From: Hydrogenophilales bacterium
Lineage (GTDB): Bacteria; Pseudomonadota; Gammaproteobacteria; Burkholderiales; Thiobacillaceae
DNA length: 64,000 nucleotides
Assembly (NCBI GenBank): GCA_016195805.1
Contig: JACPYT010000007.1
Location: 1-64,000 of the forward strand
Reading direction: 5' to 3'
The first letter of the stretch is position 1. Every line of letters begins with the position of its first letter. A model generated the notes under the pieces. The model made no database searches and was not told where the DNA came from. It worked only from the letters and a program-made list of their open reading frames with translations. Of this stretch, positions 55,681 to 64,000 are shown piece by piece. The translations under genes were made by a program, and so were the position numbers.

Positions 55681-57195
55681 TCACTGCGACCCGCGGGGTT
55701 TCCACATCAGCACGGTGTAGCGTTGCAGTCCGCGCTGCCGGGTTTTCGGGTCGTACACCGGATAGGCCAGTTGTCGGGTCTGGTCCGGGGGGCCGAACAG
55801 GGTTTTGGCCATGGGACAGGCGAGGTCGTCGGACTTGCCGAAACTCAGGGTGCCGCATACCGCAACCTTGTTGCCCGCTTTCAGCGCGCGGGCATCGATC
55901 CAGGGGGATGCGGCAAGATCAGGCCCGCCAAGATCAAATCCATACAGGCCATGCGGATGGTCGGACGAATAGAAGCTCAAAATGTAAGGCAGGGGGAAGG
56001 TTCCGGCAGCGTATTCGATGGGCTGGCCGTACGTGTCCCGATACAGCCGCGTGACATCCTCGGCGATGCTTTGCGGGAGCGCCCAGGCCGGCTTCGCCGG
56101 ATAGGCGCGATACTGCCTTTCCCAGATTGCAGCCGCCGCGACCGCAACCAGAAGATAGGCCAGCCCGAACCGGTAGGTTCGTCGTGCGAGTATTCCGCTG
56201 TCGAAGCGGGTCGGGGTGAGATCGACCAGGGCCCAGCCCAGGAACAGCAGGGCTGGAATCAGCCAGGACGACACGGGGCTGATCCCTTGTGCCAGGGCGG
56301 CCAGCACGGTCAGTGCCACGCTCAGGACAAGAATGCTCAAGCCCAGCCTAGGCGGTCGTGTTTCCGCGATGGCCTGGGTGTGGGGAAGCCGGAAGAGGCT
56401 GCCGCCCCAGGCCAGCAAGGCGACGCCGCTGAACCCCAGGGCGCCTGCCAGCGCGACAAGGTAGGCCCTGAAGCCACCGACCTCAGCCACGTCTTCATGT
56501 GCGGCATGCATGTAGTGCAGGCTGGGCCAGCCATGCTGGATGGACCAGGCAATATGCGGCGCGACCAGCAGCAGGGCGGTCGCGCCGGCGATGGCGGAGC
56601 CTTTGAGCAAGGGGATCAGGGGTGGGCGCAGGGTGATCAGGACGGCCAGCCCGATGGCCGCGAACAGCACGAGCGCATAGTATTTGGTGAGCAGGGCCGC
56701 TGCGGCGAACACCCCCGCGAGGACGAACCAGCGTGCGCGGCCCCGCTCAAGCGCGTGCAGCAGACTCCACACGAATCCGGCGACAAAAGGCAGCAGGGCA
56801 GTATTGGCGTTGTATTTGAAGCCGCTGTCGGGTCCGAAATGGGTGACCAGCGTGGTGAGCACCGTGGCAATCAGCACCTTTTCCCAGCCGAGGACACGTT
56901 TCATCGCCAGCGCCAGCAGTCCCAGCGCGATCGCCAGATTGACTTGATTGAGCAGGTAATAGGCGTCGTCTCCGGCCGGAAATAGCGTGAACCAGCCCGC
57001 AGTGATCCAGCCGAACAGCGGGGGGTGTTTGTTGGTGCCCCATTGCCATTCCATGCCCCAGGCATAGTTTTCCACCATGTCGGCGCCATCCAGATAATGG
57101 CGGGTCAAGGCGAAAATCCCCCACCAGGTGAGGCAAAAGACCAGGATATACAGCAGGGTACGGCGTGGGATGGCGTAATCGGGACGATATTTCAA
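55681..57195 (-). CDS. GT39/ArnT-type membrane glycosyltransferase
   Basis: 504 residues, about 12 helices (PMT_2/ArnT superfamily). The first loop has the acidic pair Asp36-x2-Asp39 (DGADMVEN) and KHPPL at 56-60, the site used to bind polyprenyl-phosphate sugars. Such enzymes transfer a sugar from undecaprenyl phosphate to lipid A, a protein or a glycan on the periplasmic side. Start is a TTG without a clear ribosome site. Same strand as the downstream two-component genes in the lower-numbered direction of the cluster. Confidence 0.8.
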   Translation of the reverse strand: MKYRPDYAIPRRTLLYILVFCLTWWGIFALTRHYLDGADMVENYAWGMEWQWGTNKHPPLFGWITAGWFTLFPAGDDAYYLLNQVNLAIALGLLALAMKRVLGWEKVLIATVLTTLVTHFGPDSGFKYNANTALLPFVAGFVWSLLHALERGRARWFVLAGVFAAAALLTKYYALVLFAAIGLAVLITLRPPLIPLLKGSAIAGATALLLVAPHIAWSIQHGWPSLHYMHAAHEDVAEVGGFRAYLVALAGALGFSGVALLAWGGSLFRLPHTQAIAETRPPRLGLSILVLSVALTVLAALAQGISPVSSWLIPALLFLGWALVDLTPTRFDSGILARRTYRFGLAYLLVAVAAAAIWERQYRAYPAKPAWALPQSIAEDVTRLYRDTYGQPIEYAAGTFPLPYILSFYSSDHPHGLYGFDLGGPDLAASPWIDARALKAGNKVAVCGTLSFGKSDDLACPMAKTLFGPPDQTRQLAYPVYDPKTRQRGLQRYTVLMWKPRGSQ

Positions 57196-57258
57196 GGCTG
57201 GGCGGGCGCCGATCTCGCGCGTTATCGGGAAGTTGGGGCGGAGTATCCGGATCCCGGA

Positions 57259-58662
57259 TTACGATTGGCTTACAGCGTCGCCTTCAAACTGGAGTTCGAT
57301 CAGCGCGCCGCCCAACTCGCTTTTGCCCACAGAGACGACCGCGCCATGCTTGCGCGCAACCTCCTGAACGATGGCCAGCCCCAGGCCGCTGCCTTCCGTC
57401 GTGCTGCTTTCCGGCGCCCGGTGGAAGCGCTGAAAAATCAGCGGCAGTTCCGCTTCAGGAATACCGGGGCCGCTGTCGGCCACGGCAAACACCGGCGGGA
57501 AAGCCCGGACCGACGTGGTGACGGTTCCACCTTCCGGCGTGAACTTGAGCGCATTTTCCACCAGGTTCTTCATGGCCTCCTTGACCAGCATGACGTTGCC
57601 GCGTATCGGAATCGCCTGATCCGTTCCCTCAAAGCCGAGATCGATCCGCCGGCGTGCCGCGGCCGCGACAAAGTCGCCGGTCACTTCCCTTGCCAGTTCG
57701 GACAGATCGAACAGGACATGGGTTTTTCCTGCATTCGCTTCCGAGTGCGCCAGCGCGAGCAGTTGACGTACCAGGTGGGTGAGCCGGGAGGTGGCTTTTT
57801 GCAGGCGGCTGTAGGTGGGTCGGGCGCACGGGCAGGTGGTATCCGAGAGTGCCAGATCGATTTCGGCCGTCAACACGGCAAGCGGTGTCTTGATCTGATG
57901 CGCAGCATCGGCCATGAAGCGGCGTTGTTCTTCCTGTACCGCCCTGAATCTCAGTAGCAGGTCATTGAGTGCGGTGATAAGTGGCAGCAATTCTCTTGGG
58001 GAATTGTCGACGGGGATCGCATCAAGATCCTGGGCTGACCGCTGGGTAATGCGGCGGCGCAGTGCTTCAAGCGGATGCAGCCCCCTGCTGATGCCAAACC
58101 AGATCAGCGGAATGGACAGGATGAGAACAAACGCCTGCGGCACGAGCACACCCCGAAGCAGATGCAGGGTCAGCCGGCCACGCCTGGACGTGGTTTCCGC
58201 CACCTGGATCTCGAAACCCGGAAGATCTTCCGGACCACCTTTCAATATGGCCCGTCTCAACTTTCTGCCGTCCAGTGACAGGTTGCCGAATGTCGCGCGT
58301 TTGCCGCTGCCAATGCCGGCCCCCATGCGGGTCAATCGTCGATCTCCGGCAAGCAGCGTTCCGCTTGCGTTGTAAATGGCGAAATAGCGCTGGTCTCTGG
58401 CGTCCCGGATGAGCAGGCTGAATGACAGGGAATTCGGGTCGATCCTTCCATTGCTTTCAAAGGTGGCGGAAACCAGTTCTTTCAAATCGTCCGTGATTTC
58501 TTCCAGTACGAGGTCGCGCTCTGTTTCCGCAAGGTGGTAGGCGTTGCGGTAAGTGGTGTAGGCGCTGACGGCCAGCAGGAAAAAAAGCGGGATCAGCAGC
58601 CATCCCAGGAGCGCGCGGGTCAGGGTGCGTTCTTTGCGGTGCGTTTCAGGCGGGGCGATCAT
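57259..58662 (-). CDS. sensor histidine kinase (PmrB/QseC-like)
   Basis: 467 residues. Helix 15-37, periplasmic domain, helix 171-192, HAMP-like linker, His255 in ADAAHQIKTPLAV, ATPase with NLVENALKFT, ADSGPGIPE and GSGLGLAIV. The periplasmic domain lacks the acidic ExxE iron motif of PmrB, so the signal is open. Starts 17 bases inside the regulator gene. Confidence 0.92.
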   Translation of the reverse strand: MIAPPETHRKERTLTRALLGWLLIPLFFLLAVSAYTTYRNAYHLAETERDLVLEEITDDLKELVSATFESNGRIDPNSLSFSLLIRDARDQRYFAIYNASGTLLAGDRRLTRMGAGIGSGKRATFGNLSLDGRKLRRAILKGGPEDLPGFEIQVAETTSRRGRLTLHLLRGVLVPQAFVLILSIPLIWFGISRGLHPLEALRRRITQRSAQDLDAIPVDNSPRELLPLITALNDLLLRFRAVQEEQRRFMADAAHQIKTPLAVLTAEIDLALSDTTCPCARPTYSRLQKATSRLTHLVRQLLALAHSEANAGKTHVLFDLSELAREVTGDFVAAAARRRIDLGFEGTDQAIPIRGNVMLVKEAMKNLVENALKFTPEGGTVTTSVRAFPPVFAVADSGPGIPEAELPLIFQRFHRAPESSTTEGSGLGLAIVQEVARKHGAVVSVGKSELGGALIELQFEGDAVSQS

Positions 58663-59329
58663 CGGATGACTCGATCAGGTAGCCCAGTCCGCGCACGGTG
58701 CGGATGGAAATGCCGGCAGGCTCCAGCTTCTTGCGCAGCCGATGGATGTAGACCTCGACCGCATTCGATCCCACGGTCGCATCCCAACTGGAAATGGCGG
58801 AGGTCAGCGCCTGCTTGGAAATGATCTTTCCCGCCTTGTGCAGCAGGCTGGACAGGACTTCCCGCTCGCGGCTGGAAAGTTCGACTTCCCTGCCCTCCAG
58901 AAAAACCTGTCGGGTCACGGTGTCGTAGCGCAGTGTACCCAGGTCCAGACAGGCCGAGGCCGCGCCGCCGTGATGGCGCCGGACAAGGGCGCGCAGGCGG
59001 GCTTGAAATTCCACGAGGGCGAACGGCTTGGGCATGTAATCGTCCGCACCGCTGTCCAGTCCTGCCACCCTGTCTGCAATGGCCTCGCGCGCAGTCAGGA
59101 TCATCACGGGCAGGTGGCTGCCGCGTTTGCGCAGGCGCTTGAGCACGTCCAGCCCATCCATGCGCGGGAGGCCGAGATCCAGTACCAGGGCATCGTAGGT
59201 TTCGCCGGTGAGGGCGAGATCGGCCGCCACCCCGTCGCTGACCCAGTCGACGCTGTAGCCTTCCTGTCTGCAGGCGCGCAGGAGCAGATCCGCCAGCGCG
59301 GGATCATCTTCGGTCAGCAGGATGCGCAT
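58646..59329 (-). CDS. OmpR-family response regulator (PmrA/QseB-like)
   Basis: 227 residues. Receiver with Glu7/Asp8-Asp9, phosphoacceptor Asp51 (LVLDLGLPRMDG), Thr/Lys switch (LTARE, MPKPF) and the winged helix ending VEVYIHRLRKKLEPAGISIRTVRGLGYL. Divergent from the GT2-ArnT pair, sharing ~200 bases that carry a degenerate GTAAG-N6-GAAAG repeat (59350-59365). Confidence 0.93.
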   Translation of the reverse strand: MRILLTEDDPALADLLLRACRQEGYSVDWVSDGVAADLALTGETYDALVLDLGLPRMDGLDVLKRLRKRGSHLPVMILTAREAIADRVAGLDSGADDYMPKPFALVEFQARLRALVRRHHGGAASACLDLGTLRYDTVTRQVFLEGREVELSSREREVLSSLLHKAGKIISKQALTSAISSWDATVGSNAVEVYIHRLRKKLEPAGISIRTVRGLGYLIESSDDRPA

Positions 59330-59526
59330 CGATGCGTGTCAGGAATTGTGTAAGGAGATTGAAAGGCAGTCAGGCGCATTCTGCATCAACCCAAACTGGA
59401 AATGTAAGCGGATCCGGAATCCGCGAGTAACCAATGCGCCAACACGAACTTCACCCCCATGGTCCTTCCCAGACGCTTGCTGCGGAACGGATCGCGTCCC
59501 CGTCAAGAAACGAACGGACCTTTTCC

Positions 59527-60489
59527 ATGCAACCACGCGACCGGCTCCCCAGCCTGTCGGTCGTCATTCCGTGCTACAACGAGGCGGAGAATCTGAACCG
59601 TTTGTTGCCCCGTTTGCAAAGTGTGCTGCAAACGCTGGTGGCAGACTGGGAAGTCATTCTGGTGGACGACGGCAGCCGGGACAACACGCAGGAAGTGTTC
59701 GCTTTCTGGTCGAACCAGCCTGGGTTCCAGGCCATCCAGTTGTCGCGCAATTTCGGCAAGGAGGCAGCACTCACGGCAGGCCTGGAAGCGGCGCGTTGCG
59801 AAACATGCCTGATGATGGATGCTGACCTGCAGCATTCGCCCGATTTGATCCCTGCCATGCTGGCGGAATGGCAGCAGGGGTATGACGTGGTTTATGCGGT
59901 GCGCGAACACCGTCGCGACGAAGGTCCCTTCAAGCGTCTGGGGGCTCGGTGGTTTTACCGGCTGGTGAACGCCGGCGCGCGTTTCCAGGTTCCCCCGGAT
60001 GCCGGCGATTTTCGCCTGATGGACCAGGCGGTGGTCGAGGCCTTGCTCGAACTGCCCGAGCGGAACCGCTTCCTGAAGGGGTTGTACGCGTGGGTGGGAT
60101 TCAATGCCACCGAAATTTCCTACGTGCCGGCAGTGCGCGGTAGCGGCCGCAGCACGTTCAATCTGTTCCACCTGTTGAGACTGTCCTTCGACGGTCTGAC
60201 GGCATTCACGACCTGGCCGCTGCGTATCGCCAGCCTGGTGGGTTTCATGCTGGCGCTGCTGGCTTTCACTTACGGCGGTTTCCTGGTATTCGATTATTTC
60301 GTGCACGGCCGTGACGTTCCGGGCTGGACCACCATCGTGGTGGGTCTGATGTTCTTCTCAGGGATACAGCTCATCGGGCTGGGTGTGCTGGGCGAGTATG
60401 TCAGCCGCATCTTCGAGGAGGTCAAGGGGCGCCCCCTGTACGTGGTCCGGCACCGTGCCGGCCGCAGCTTGCGGGATGCACAGCCATGA
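59527..60489 (+). CDS. polyprenyl-phosphate glycosyltransferase, GT2 (ArnC/GtrB/FlmF-like)
   Basis: 320 residues. GT2 domain with VVIPCYNEAENL, DDGS (47-50), MMDADLQHSP and the two C-terminal helices (~230-290) of the ArnC/GtrB/DPM group. Loads a sugar from a nucleotide onto undecaprenyl phosphate at the cytoplasmic face. The next gene, an ArnT-like transferase, starts within its stop codon, so the two steps are coupled. Confidence 0.88.
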   Translation: MQPRDRLPSLSVVIPCYNEAENLNRLLPRLQSVLQTLVADWEVILVDDGSRDNTQEVFAFWSNQPGFQAIQLSRNFGKEAALTAGLEAARCETCLMMDADLQHSPDLIPAMLAEWQQGYDVVYAVREHRRDEGPFKRLGARWFYRLVNAGARFQVPPDAGDFRLMDQAVVEALLELPERNRFLKGLYAWVGFNATEISYVPAVRGSGRSTFNLFHLLRLSFDGLTAFTTWPLRIASLVGFMLALLAFTYGGFLVFDYFVHGRDVPGWTTIVVGLMFFSGIQLIGLGVLGEYVSRIFEEVKGRPLYVVRHRAGRSLRDAQP

Positions 60490-62066
60490 TCGCGGGCTGG
60501 AACAGAAAGGAAGCGGGACTATTCCTGCTCGCGCTGGCCTGGCTTGCGCTGACGCTGGGCGCCAGGCCGCTGGCATTGCCCGATGAGGGGCGTTACGTAA
60601 GCGTGGCCTGGGAAATGGTGACTTCGGGCAACTGGCTCTACCCGACCCTGGATGGTTTGCCCTTTTTCCACAAGCCGCCCCTGTTCTACTGGATCACCGC
60701 TGCCAGCCTGGGCGTATTCGGCACGCAAGAATGGGCGGGCCGGCTTGCGCCACTATTTGGCGCCGGTATCGCAGCGTTCGCCCTGTACGGATTCGCGCTA
60801 CGGCAAAAAAGCACGACCGTCGCACGCTGGTCATTGTTGATCCTGGTGACCCAGCCGTTTTTCTTCGGCGGGTCCCAATTCGCCAACCTCGACATGCTGG
60901 TTGCAGGCTTGATCAGCGCCACCATTCTGCTGGCGGCTGAAGCTGCGTTGAATGCTGAAAGGAACAAGCCCTACAAGGGACTGCTTGCAGGCGCGTATCT
61001 GGGCGCGGCGCTCGGGTTTTTGGCAAAAGGCCTGATTGGCCCGGTGCTGCCGGGACTGGTGCTGCTCGCCTGGCTTGCCTGGAATCGGCGGCTGGGCTTG
61101 TTGCGTCAACTTGTCTGGGTGCCCGGCCTGATCATCTTCCTGCTGGTTGCCGCGCCCTGGATTATCGCCATGCAGGCGCGTTTTCCCGATTTCCTGAATT
61201 ATTTTTTCGTTTATAACCAGTTCCAGCGATTTGCCGAGCGTGGGTTCAACAATCCCATGCCGTTCTGGTTCTACCCGCCCGTCATTCTTCTTCTGATCCT
61301 GCCCTGGTCCTGGTGGCTGCCGGCTGCCTGGAAGCGGACTGAACGGGATGTCGAGACGAAGCCGACGATCCGTTCCCTGATGTGGATCTGGCCAGCCGTG
61401 ATTGTGGGATTCTTCTCCATCCCGTCCTCCAAGCTGGTGGGGTATGTGCTGCCTGTTCTGCCTCCGCTGGCCTATCTGATTGCCGATGGACTGGTGCGCA
61501 AATGGGGCAGCGCTTCGAGTCCCCGTCTCCTGAAGGGATTCGCGATTGTTGCCGGCGTGGCCTGCCTGTCGGCGATCGCCGCCAATAATGTTTTCAATCA
61601 CAAGACGAACAAGGGCGTGAGCAGCCTGATTGCCGCGCAACGCCAGGGCAACGAGCCGGTCGTGTTCATGTGGAATCAGTTCTTTGACGTGCCGTTCTAC
61701 CTGGGACTGAAGGCGCCGGTCCAGATATTCGATGACTGGAGCCCATCCAACACCTCGAAGGCGGACAACTGGCGCAAGGCGATGGCCGATGCAGGGACGT
61801 TCGACTCGGAACGGGCCAAGCAGGTATTGGTCGACCATACCGAGCTCGATCGCACCCTGTGCAGTTCGCCGGTGACATGGGTGATCGCGCCGAAAGGGAC
61901 GGAGAGCACCGACGCATTCCTGCAGCAGATTGCGCCGTTTGCGTCACACGATGCGACGTCGGTCTGGCGGATTACGCGCAGCGAGATGACGTCTAGGGGC
62001 GGGTGCGGGCAAATGCCCAGCGACGACTCAGCAGGTAAGTCACAACCGCCACGCACACCAGGATAA
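60486..62066 (+). CDS. ArnT/FlmK-like lipid A glycosyltransferase
   Basis: 526 residues. The ArnT hallmark PDEGRYVSVAWEMVTSGNW with Asp33/Glu34 and FFHKPPLFYW (62-70) is well preserved, followed by ~11-12 helices and a periplasmic C-terminal domain. ArnT moves L-Ara4N, FlmK galactosamine, from undecaprenyl phosphate to lipid A phosphate. ATGA overlap with the GT2 gene. Its last 74 bases overlap the convergent gtrA-like gene. Confidence 0.88.
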   Translation: MIAGWNRKEAGLFLLALAWLALTLGARPLALPDEGRYVSVAWEMVTSGNWLYPTLDGLPFFHKPPLFYWITAASLGVFGTQEWAGRLAPLFGAGIAAFALYGFALRQKSTTVARWSLLILVTQPFFFGGSQFANLDMLVAGLISATILLAAEAALNAERNKPYKGLLAGAYLGAALGFLAKGLIGPVLPGLVLLAWLAWNRRLGLLRQLVWVPGLIIFLLVAAPWIIAMQARFPDFLNYFFVYNQFQRFAERGFNNPMPFWFYPPVILLLILPWSWWLPAAWKRTERDVETKPTIRSLMWIWPAVIVGFFSIPSSKLVGYVLPVLPPLAYLIADGLVRKWGSASSPRLLKGFAIVAGVACLSAIAANNVFNHKTNKGVSSLIAAQRQGNEPVVFMWNQFFDVPFYLGLKAPVQIFDDWSPSNTSKADNWRKAMADAGTFDSERAKQVLVDHTELDRTLCSSPVTWVIAPKGTESTDAFLQQIAPFASHDATSVWRITRSEMTSRGGCGQMPSDDSAGKSQPPRTPG

Positions 62067-62385
62067 TCGCCAGCAGGAGATAATAGGGAACCTGGCTGCT
62101 GTGCAACAAAATGGCGTAGGCCGATTCATTGATGGCGAATCCCGCGGCTGAAAGCAGGAAGAACCGGCTGGCCGACTGCAGCACCGGCGCGTCATGATCG
62201 GCAAAGGTCAGCAACTGATGCCCGCCATACGAGACCCCGAAAGCGCACAGCCAGCCGCCAATGTTGGCGATCAGGGGCGCCAGTTGCATCTTTTCCACCA
62301 GCAGGATGACGGTGAGGAGGTGGACGAGCGCGGCGGCGCTGCCGACCATGATGAAGATGACCGGGCGGTGACGAAGCAAAAACAT
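61993..62385 (-). CDS. GtrA-family membrane protein
   Basis: 130 residues, four helices, GtrA/DPMS signature (GWLCAFGVSYGGHQLLTF and LLSRRWAF). GtrA is the proposed flippase for undecaprenyl-phosphate sugars. Start ATG 62385 is chosen; ATG 62415 is possible. It lies between the transferase genes and the deacetylase gene but on the opposite strand, overlapping the transferase 3' end by 74 bases. Confidence 0.8.
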   Translation of the reverse strand: MFLLRHRPVIFIMVGSAAALVHLLTVILLVEKMQLAPLIANIGGWLCAFGVSYGGHQLLTFADHDAPVLQSASRFFLLSAAGFAINESAYAILLHSSQVPYYLLLAIILVCVAVVTYLLSRRWAFARTRP

Positions 62386-62423
62386 GGGGGACTTGCCTGG
62401 GAAGATTCCCGGCATTCTACGGT

Positions 62424-63338
62424 ATGACTGCATTGCCACAACCTGCGTCAATCTCAGCACGGCGCCTCATCAGCGTATGCGTGGACGACTTCGGCCAGCA
62501 TGAAGGCATCAACCAGGCGGCGCTGGATCTGGCGGGCCGGGGGCGAATTTCCACGATCAGCTGTCTCGTCGACGGGCCGGCCTGGCACACCGGCGCACGC
62601 GCGCTCCAGGCGCATGCAGGCAGCGTGGAAGCGGGCCTGCATCTCAATTTCACCGAGGATTTTGGCCAGGGCGCATGCCATGCGCTGCCCGCGCTGATCC
62701 GGCGTTCCTATGGCCGCCTGCTCGATCGCGCTCGAATCCGGACGGCGATTCAACGGCAGTTCGACCGTTTCGAGCAGGCCATGGACCGCTTGCCGGATTT
62801 TGTCGACGGTCACCAGCATGTGCATCAATTGCCCGTGATACGGGATCAGCTCATCGCAGTCATGAATCAACGCTATGGCTCGGCCAGGCCGTGGTTGCGC
62901 TCGACGCTGCCACCCGCTGCCTGCTGGAAATCCGGATTGCCATACGCCGCTGTGGCCAAATCGTGGCTGATCGGCCGGCTGGGTGCAAAGTCGTTGCGCG
63001 CGCTGGCCAGACGCCATGGGTATCCGCAAAACAACCGTCTCGTCGGCGTATACGGATTCGAGCTTTCCGAAACGGACTACCTGCGGAACGTGAAGCTATG
63101 GCTCGATTGCGCGCGCGACGGGGATGTCTTGATGTGCCATCCGTCGTTGCCATGGACGGGTGGGGATTCGCTGCAGGGTGCCCGGAATCAGGAGTACCGG
63201 GTGTTGTCGAGCGAGGCTTTTTCCGCGCTGCTGGAATCCGCCCGGCTTGAAATCGGGCCGTTGCAGGGACGTCGGAGTGCATCTATGGACGAAGGGGCAA
63301 GTGTCGGACGTGAATCCGGAATCTGGCGGAAGCGGTGA
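62424..63338 (+). CDS. YdjC/ChbG-family carbohydrate deacetylase (NaxD-like)
   Basis: 304 residues. YdjC metal motifs: CVDDFGQHEGIN with Asp21/Asp22, EAGLHLNFTE, and VDGHQHVHQLP. The family removes N-acetyl groups from sugars; NaxD is the member that deacetylates undecaprenyl-phosphate GalNAc. With the neighbouring GT2, ArnT-like and GtrA genes this is the expected deacetylase of a polyprenyl-linked amino-sugar route. The stop codon falls inside the opposite-strand tRNA-Ser acceptor. Confidence 0.82.
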   Translation: MTALPQPASISARRLISVCVDDFGQHEGINQAALDLAGRGRISTISCLVDGPAWHTGARALQAHAGSVEAGLHLNFTEDFGQGACHALPALIRRSYGRLLDRARIRTAIQRQFDRFEQAMDRLPDFVDGHQHVHQLPVIRDQLIAVMNQRYGSARPWLRSTLPPAACWKSGLPYAAVAKSWLIGRLGAKSLRALARRHGYPQNNRLVGVYGFELSETDYLRNVKLWLDCARDGDVLMCHPSLPWTGGDSLQGARNQEYRVLSSEAFSALLESARLEIGPLQGRRSASMDEGASVGRESGIWRKR

Positions 63339-63413
63339 GATTCGAACTCACGGATGGCTTGCACCATCGCCGGTTTTCAAGACCGGTGCCTTAAACCGCT
63401 CGGCCACGCTTCC
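63324..63413 (-). tRNA. tRNA-Ser(TGA)
   Basis: 90 bases with long variable arm and encoded CCA. Acceptor GGAAGCG/CGCTTCC, anticodon loop CTTGAAA gives TGA. Fifteen bases overlap the upstream deacetylase gene on the other strand. A TACAAT -10-like element is at 63428-63423. Confidence 0.96.
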
Positions 63414-63645
63414 ACGGCGCGCATTGTAGCGGGTTCGTCCGGCCTTGTGCGTGAGCGGGCAGGTGGGATGGGCTGACGTGGCTTCAACACGAGATGTCGG
63501 ATTTTCGTTAGCGTGGCCCGGCCGGGAGAAGGGCAGGCCCTTCAAATCTGAACAAAAGCAAGGCGTTGATCCGGGTATCGGGCAATCCGTGGTTTGGCAT
63601 AAATGGTGCTGGTCAGCAGGTGTCCGAAACAAGCTGACGCCTGAC

Positions 63646-64000
63646 ATGAGCGATTTCTTCGAAATGCTGAGTACGATCACCCGTCGCAGAAAAGCCGAAG
63701 GGGGATCGCCGTTCGCTTCCGTGAAGGCGACCGAGAAATGGCTGAAATCGCTGCATGCGGATTCGGATTACGATGCCCATCATGCGCTGGTCGAAGGCTT
63801 GGAGCGCTTCAATGCGGAAAATGAGACGGCCTCGCTCAGCCGCATGAAATCGCTGATGAAGCTGGAAGAGGCGGGCCTGCCTTTGCAGGCGCGTATCGTC
63901 GAACAATATGTCCGCAACCAGGCTACGTTCCGCCTGGCGCGTCAGGCGCTGTGGCGCGAATCCTGGGTGTTCTGGTCGATGCTGGCAGAAGCCTGGCTCT
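63646..64000 (+). CDS. unidentified protein, N-terminal part (runs off the window)
   Basis: At least 118 residues from ATG 63646 with no stop before the window edge. Reads MSDFFEMLSTITRRRKAEG, then a helical, Leu/Glu/Arg-rich region with FASVKATEKWLKSLHADSDY and a Trp-rich end (LWRESWVFWSMLAEAWL). No signal peptide. I do not recognise the family. The 232 bases before it (63414-63645) hold the tRNA-Ser promoter region and nothing else clear. Confidence 0.75.
   Translation, partial: MSDFFEMLSTITRRRKAEGGSPFASVKATEKWLKSLHADSDYDAHHALVEGLERFNAENETASLSRMKSLMKLEEAGLPLQARIVEQYVRNQATFRLARQALWRESWVFWSMLAEAWL

Overview
This is a GC-rich chromosomal window from a Gram-negative bacterium, most likely a betaproteobacterium. 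The evidence is the metY/leuZ-type rimP-nusA-infB operon, the proteobacterial tesA/ybbAP arrangement, bacterioferritin with its ferredoxin, HemP, and Fur-type operators. Gene content (CbbY-like phosphatase, glutathione-dependent formaldehyde oxidation, many two-component and iron genes) would suit a Thiobacillus-like environmental lineage, but that genus assignment is inference. It is ordinary dense chromosome: no rRNA, insertion sequence, prophage or CRISPR array was seen, and no stretch longer than about 300 bases lacks a gene. Layout, 1-20 kb: the end of a chemoreceptor, folE, a thiamine-diphosphate enzyme, a CBS protein, a formaldehyde detoxification pair (adhC-fghA), transaldolase, aroC, a membrane nucleotide cyclase, a small lower-GC patch with an HNH nuclease and a higBA toxin-antitoxin pair, an MFS transporter, a pyruvyltransferase-like protein, a P-type ATPase and a Lon-like protease. 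20-33 kb: cold-shock protein, YaeQ, a Cys-rich lipoprotein, trhO, an FtsX-type ABC transporter divergent from tesA, a tRNA operon (a broken tRNA-Pro piece, tRNA-Arg, tRNA-His), folD, a CbbY-like phosphatase, dksA and a QseBC/PmrAB-like two-component system. 33-45 kb (minus strand): the conserved block uvrC-pgsA-tRNA-Gly-tRNA-Cys-tRNA-Leu followed directly by rimP-nusA-infB-rbfA-truB-rpsO-pnp; two loci that are separate in E. coli are here head to tail. 45-52.3 kb (minus strand): an iron region. A promoter with a Fur box in its spacer starts a chain hemP, a small protein, an outer-membrane barrel, an exported FMN-binding protein, apbE, a histidine-rich membrane protein, feoA and feoB; the last five genes are joined by four successive 4-base stop/start overlaps. 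This looks like a ferric-reduction-plus-ferrous-uptake device and is the best candidate for a poorly described system. bfd (second Fur box) and bfr follow. 52.3-55.6 kb: a cation-efflux gene, nagZ, acpS and a radical SAM gene in one overlapping chain. 55.7-63.3 kb: two ArnT/PMT-like glycosyltransferases, a polyprenyl-phosphate GT2, GtrA, a YdjC-family deacetylase and an OmpR-type two-component system, together resembling the NaxD/FlmF2/FlmK route for adding an amino sugar to lipid A. The window ends with tRNA-Ser(TGA), whose 3' end overlaps the deacetylase stop codon, and a truncated unidentified gene.
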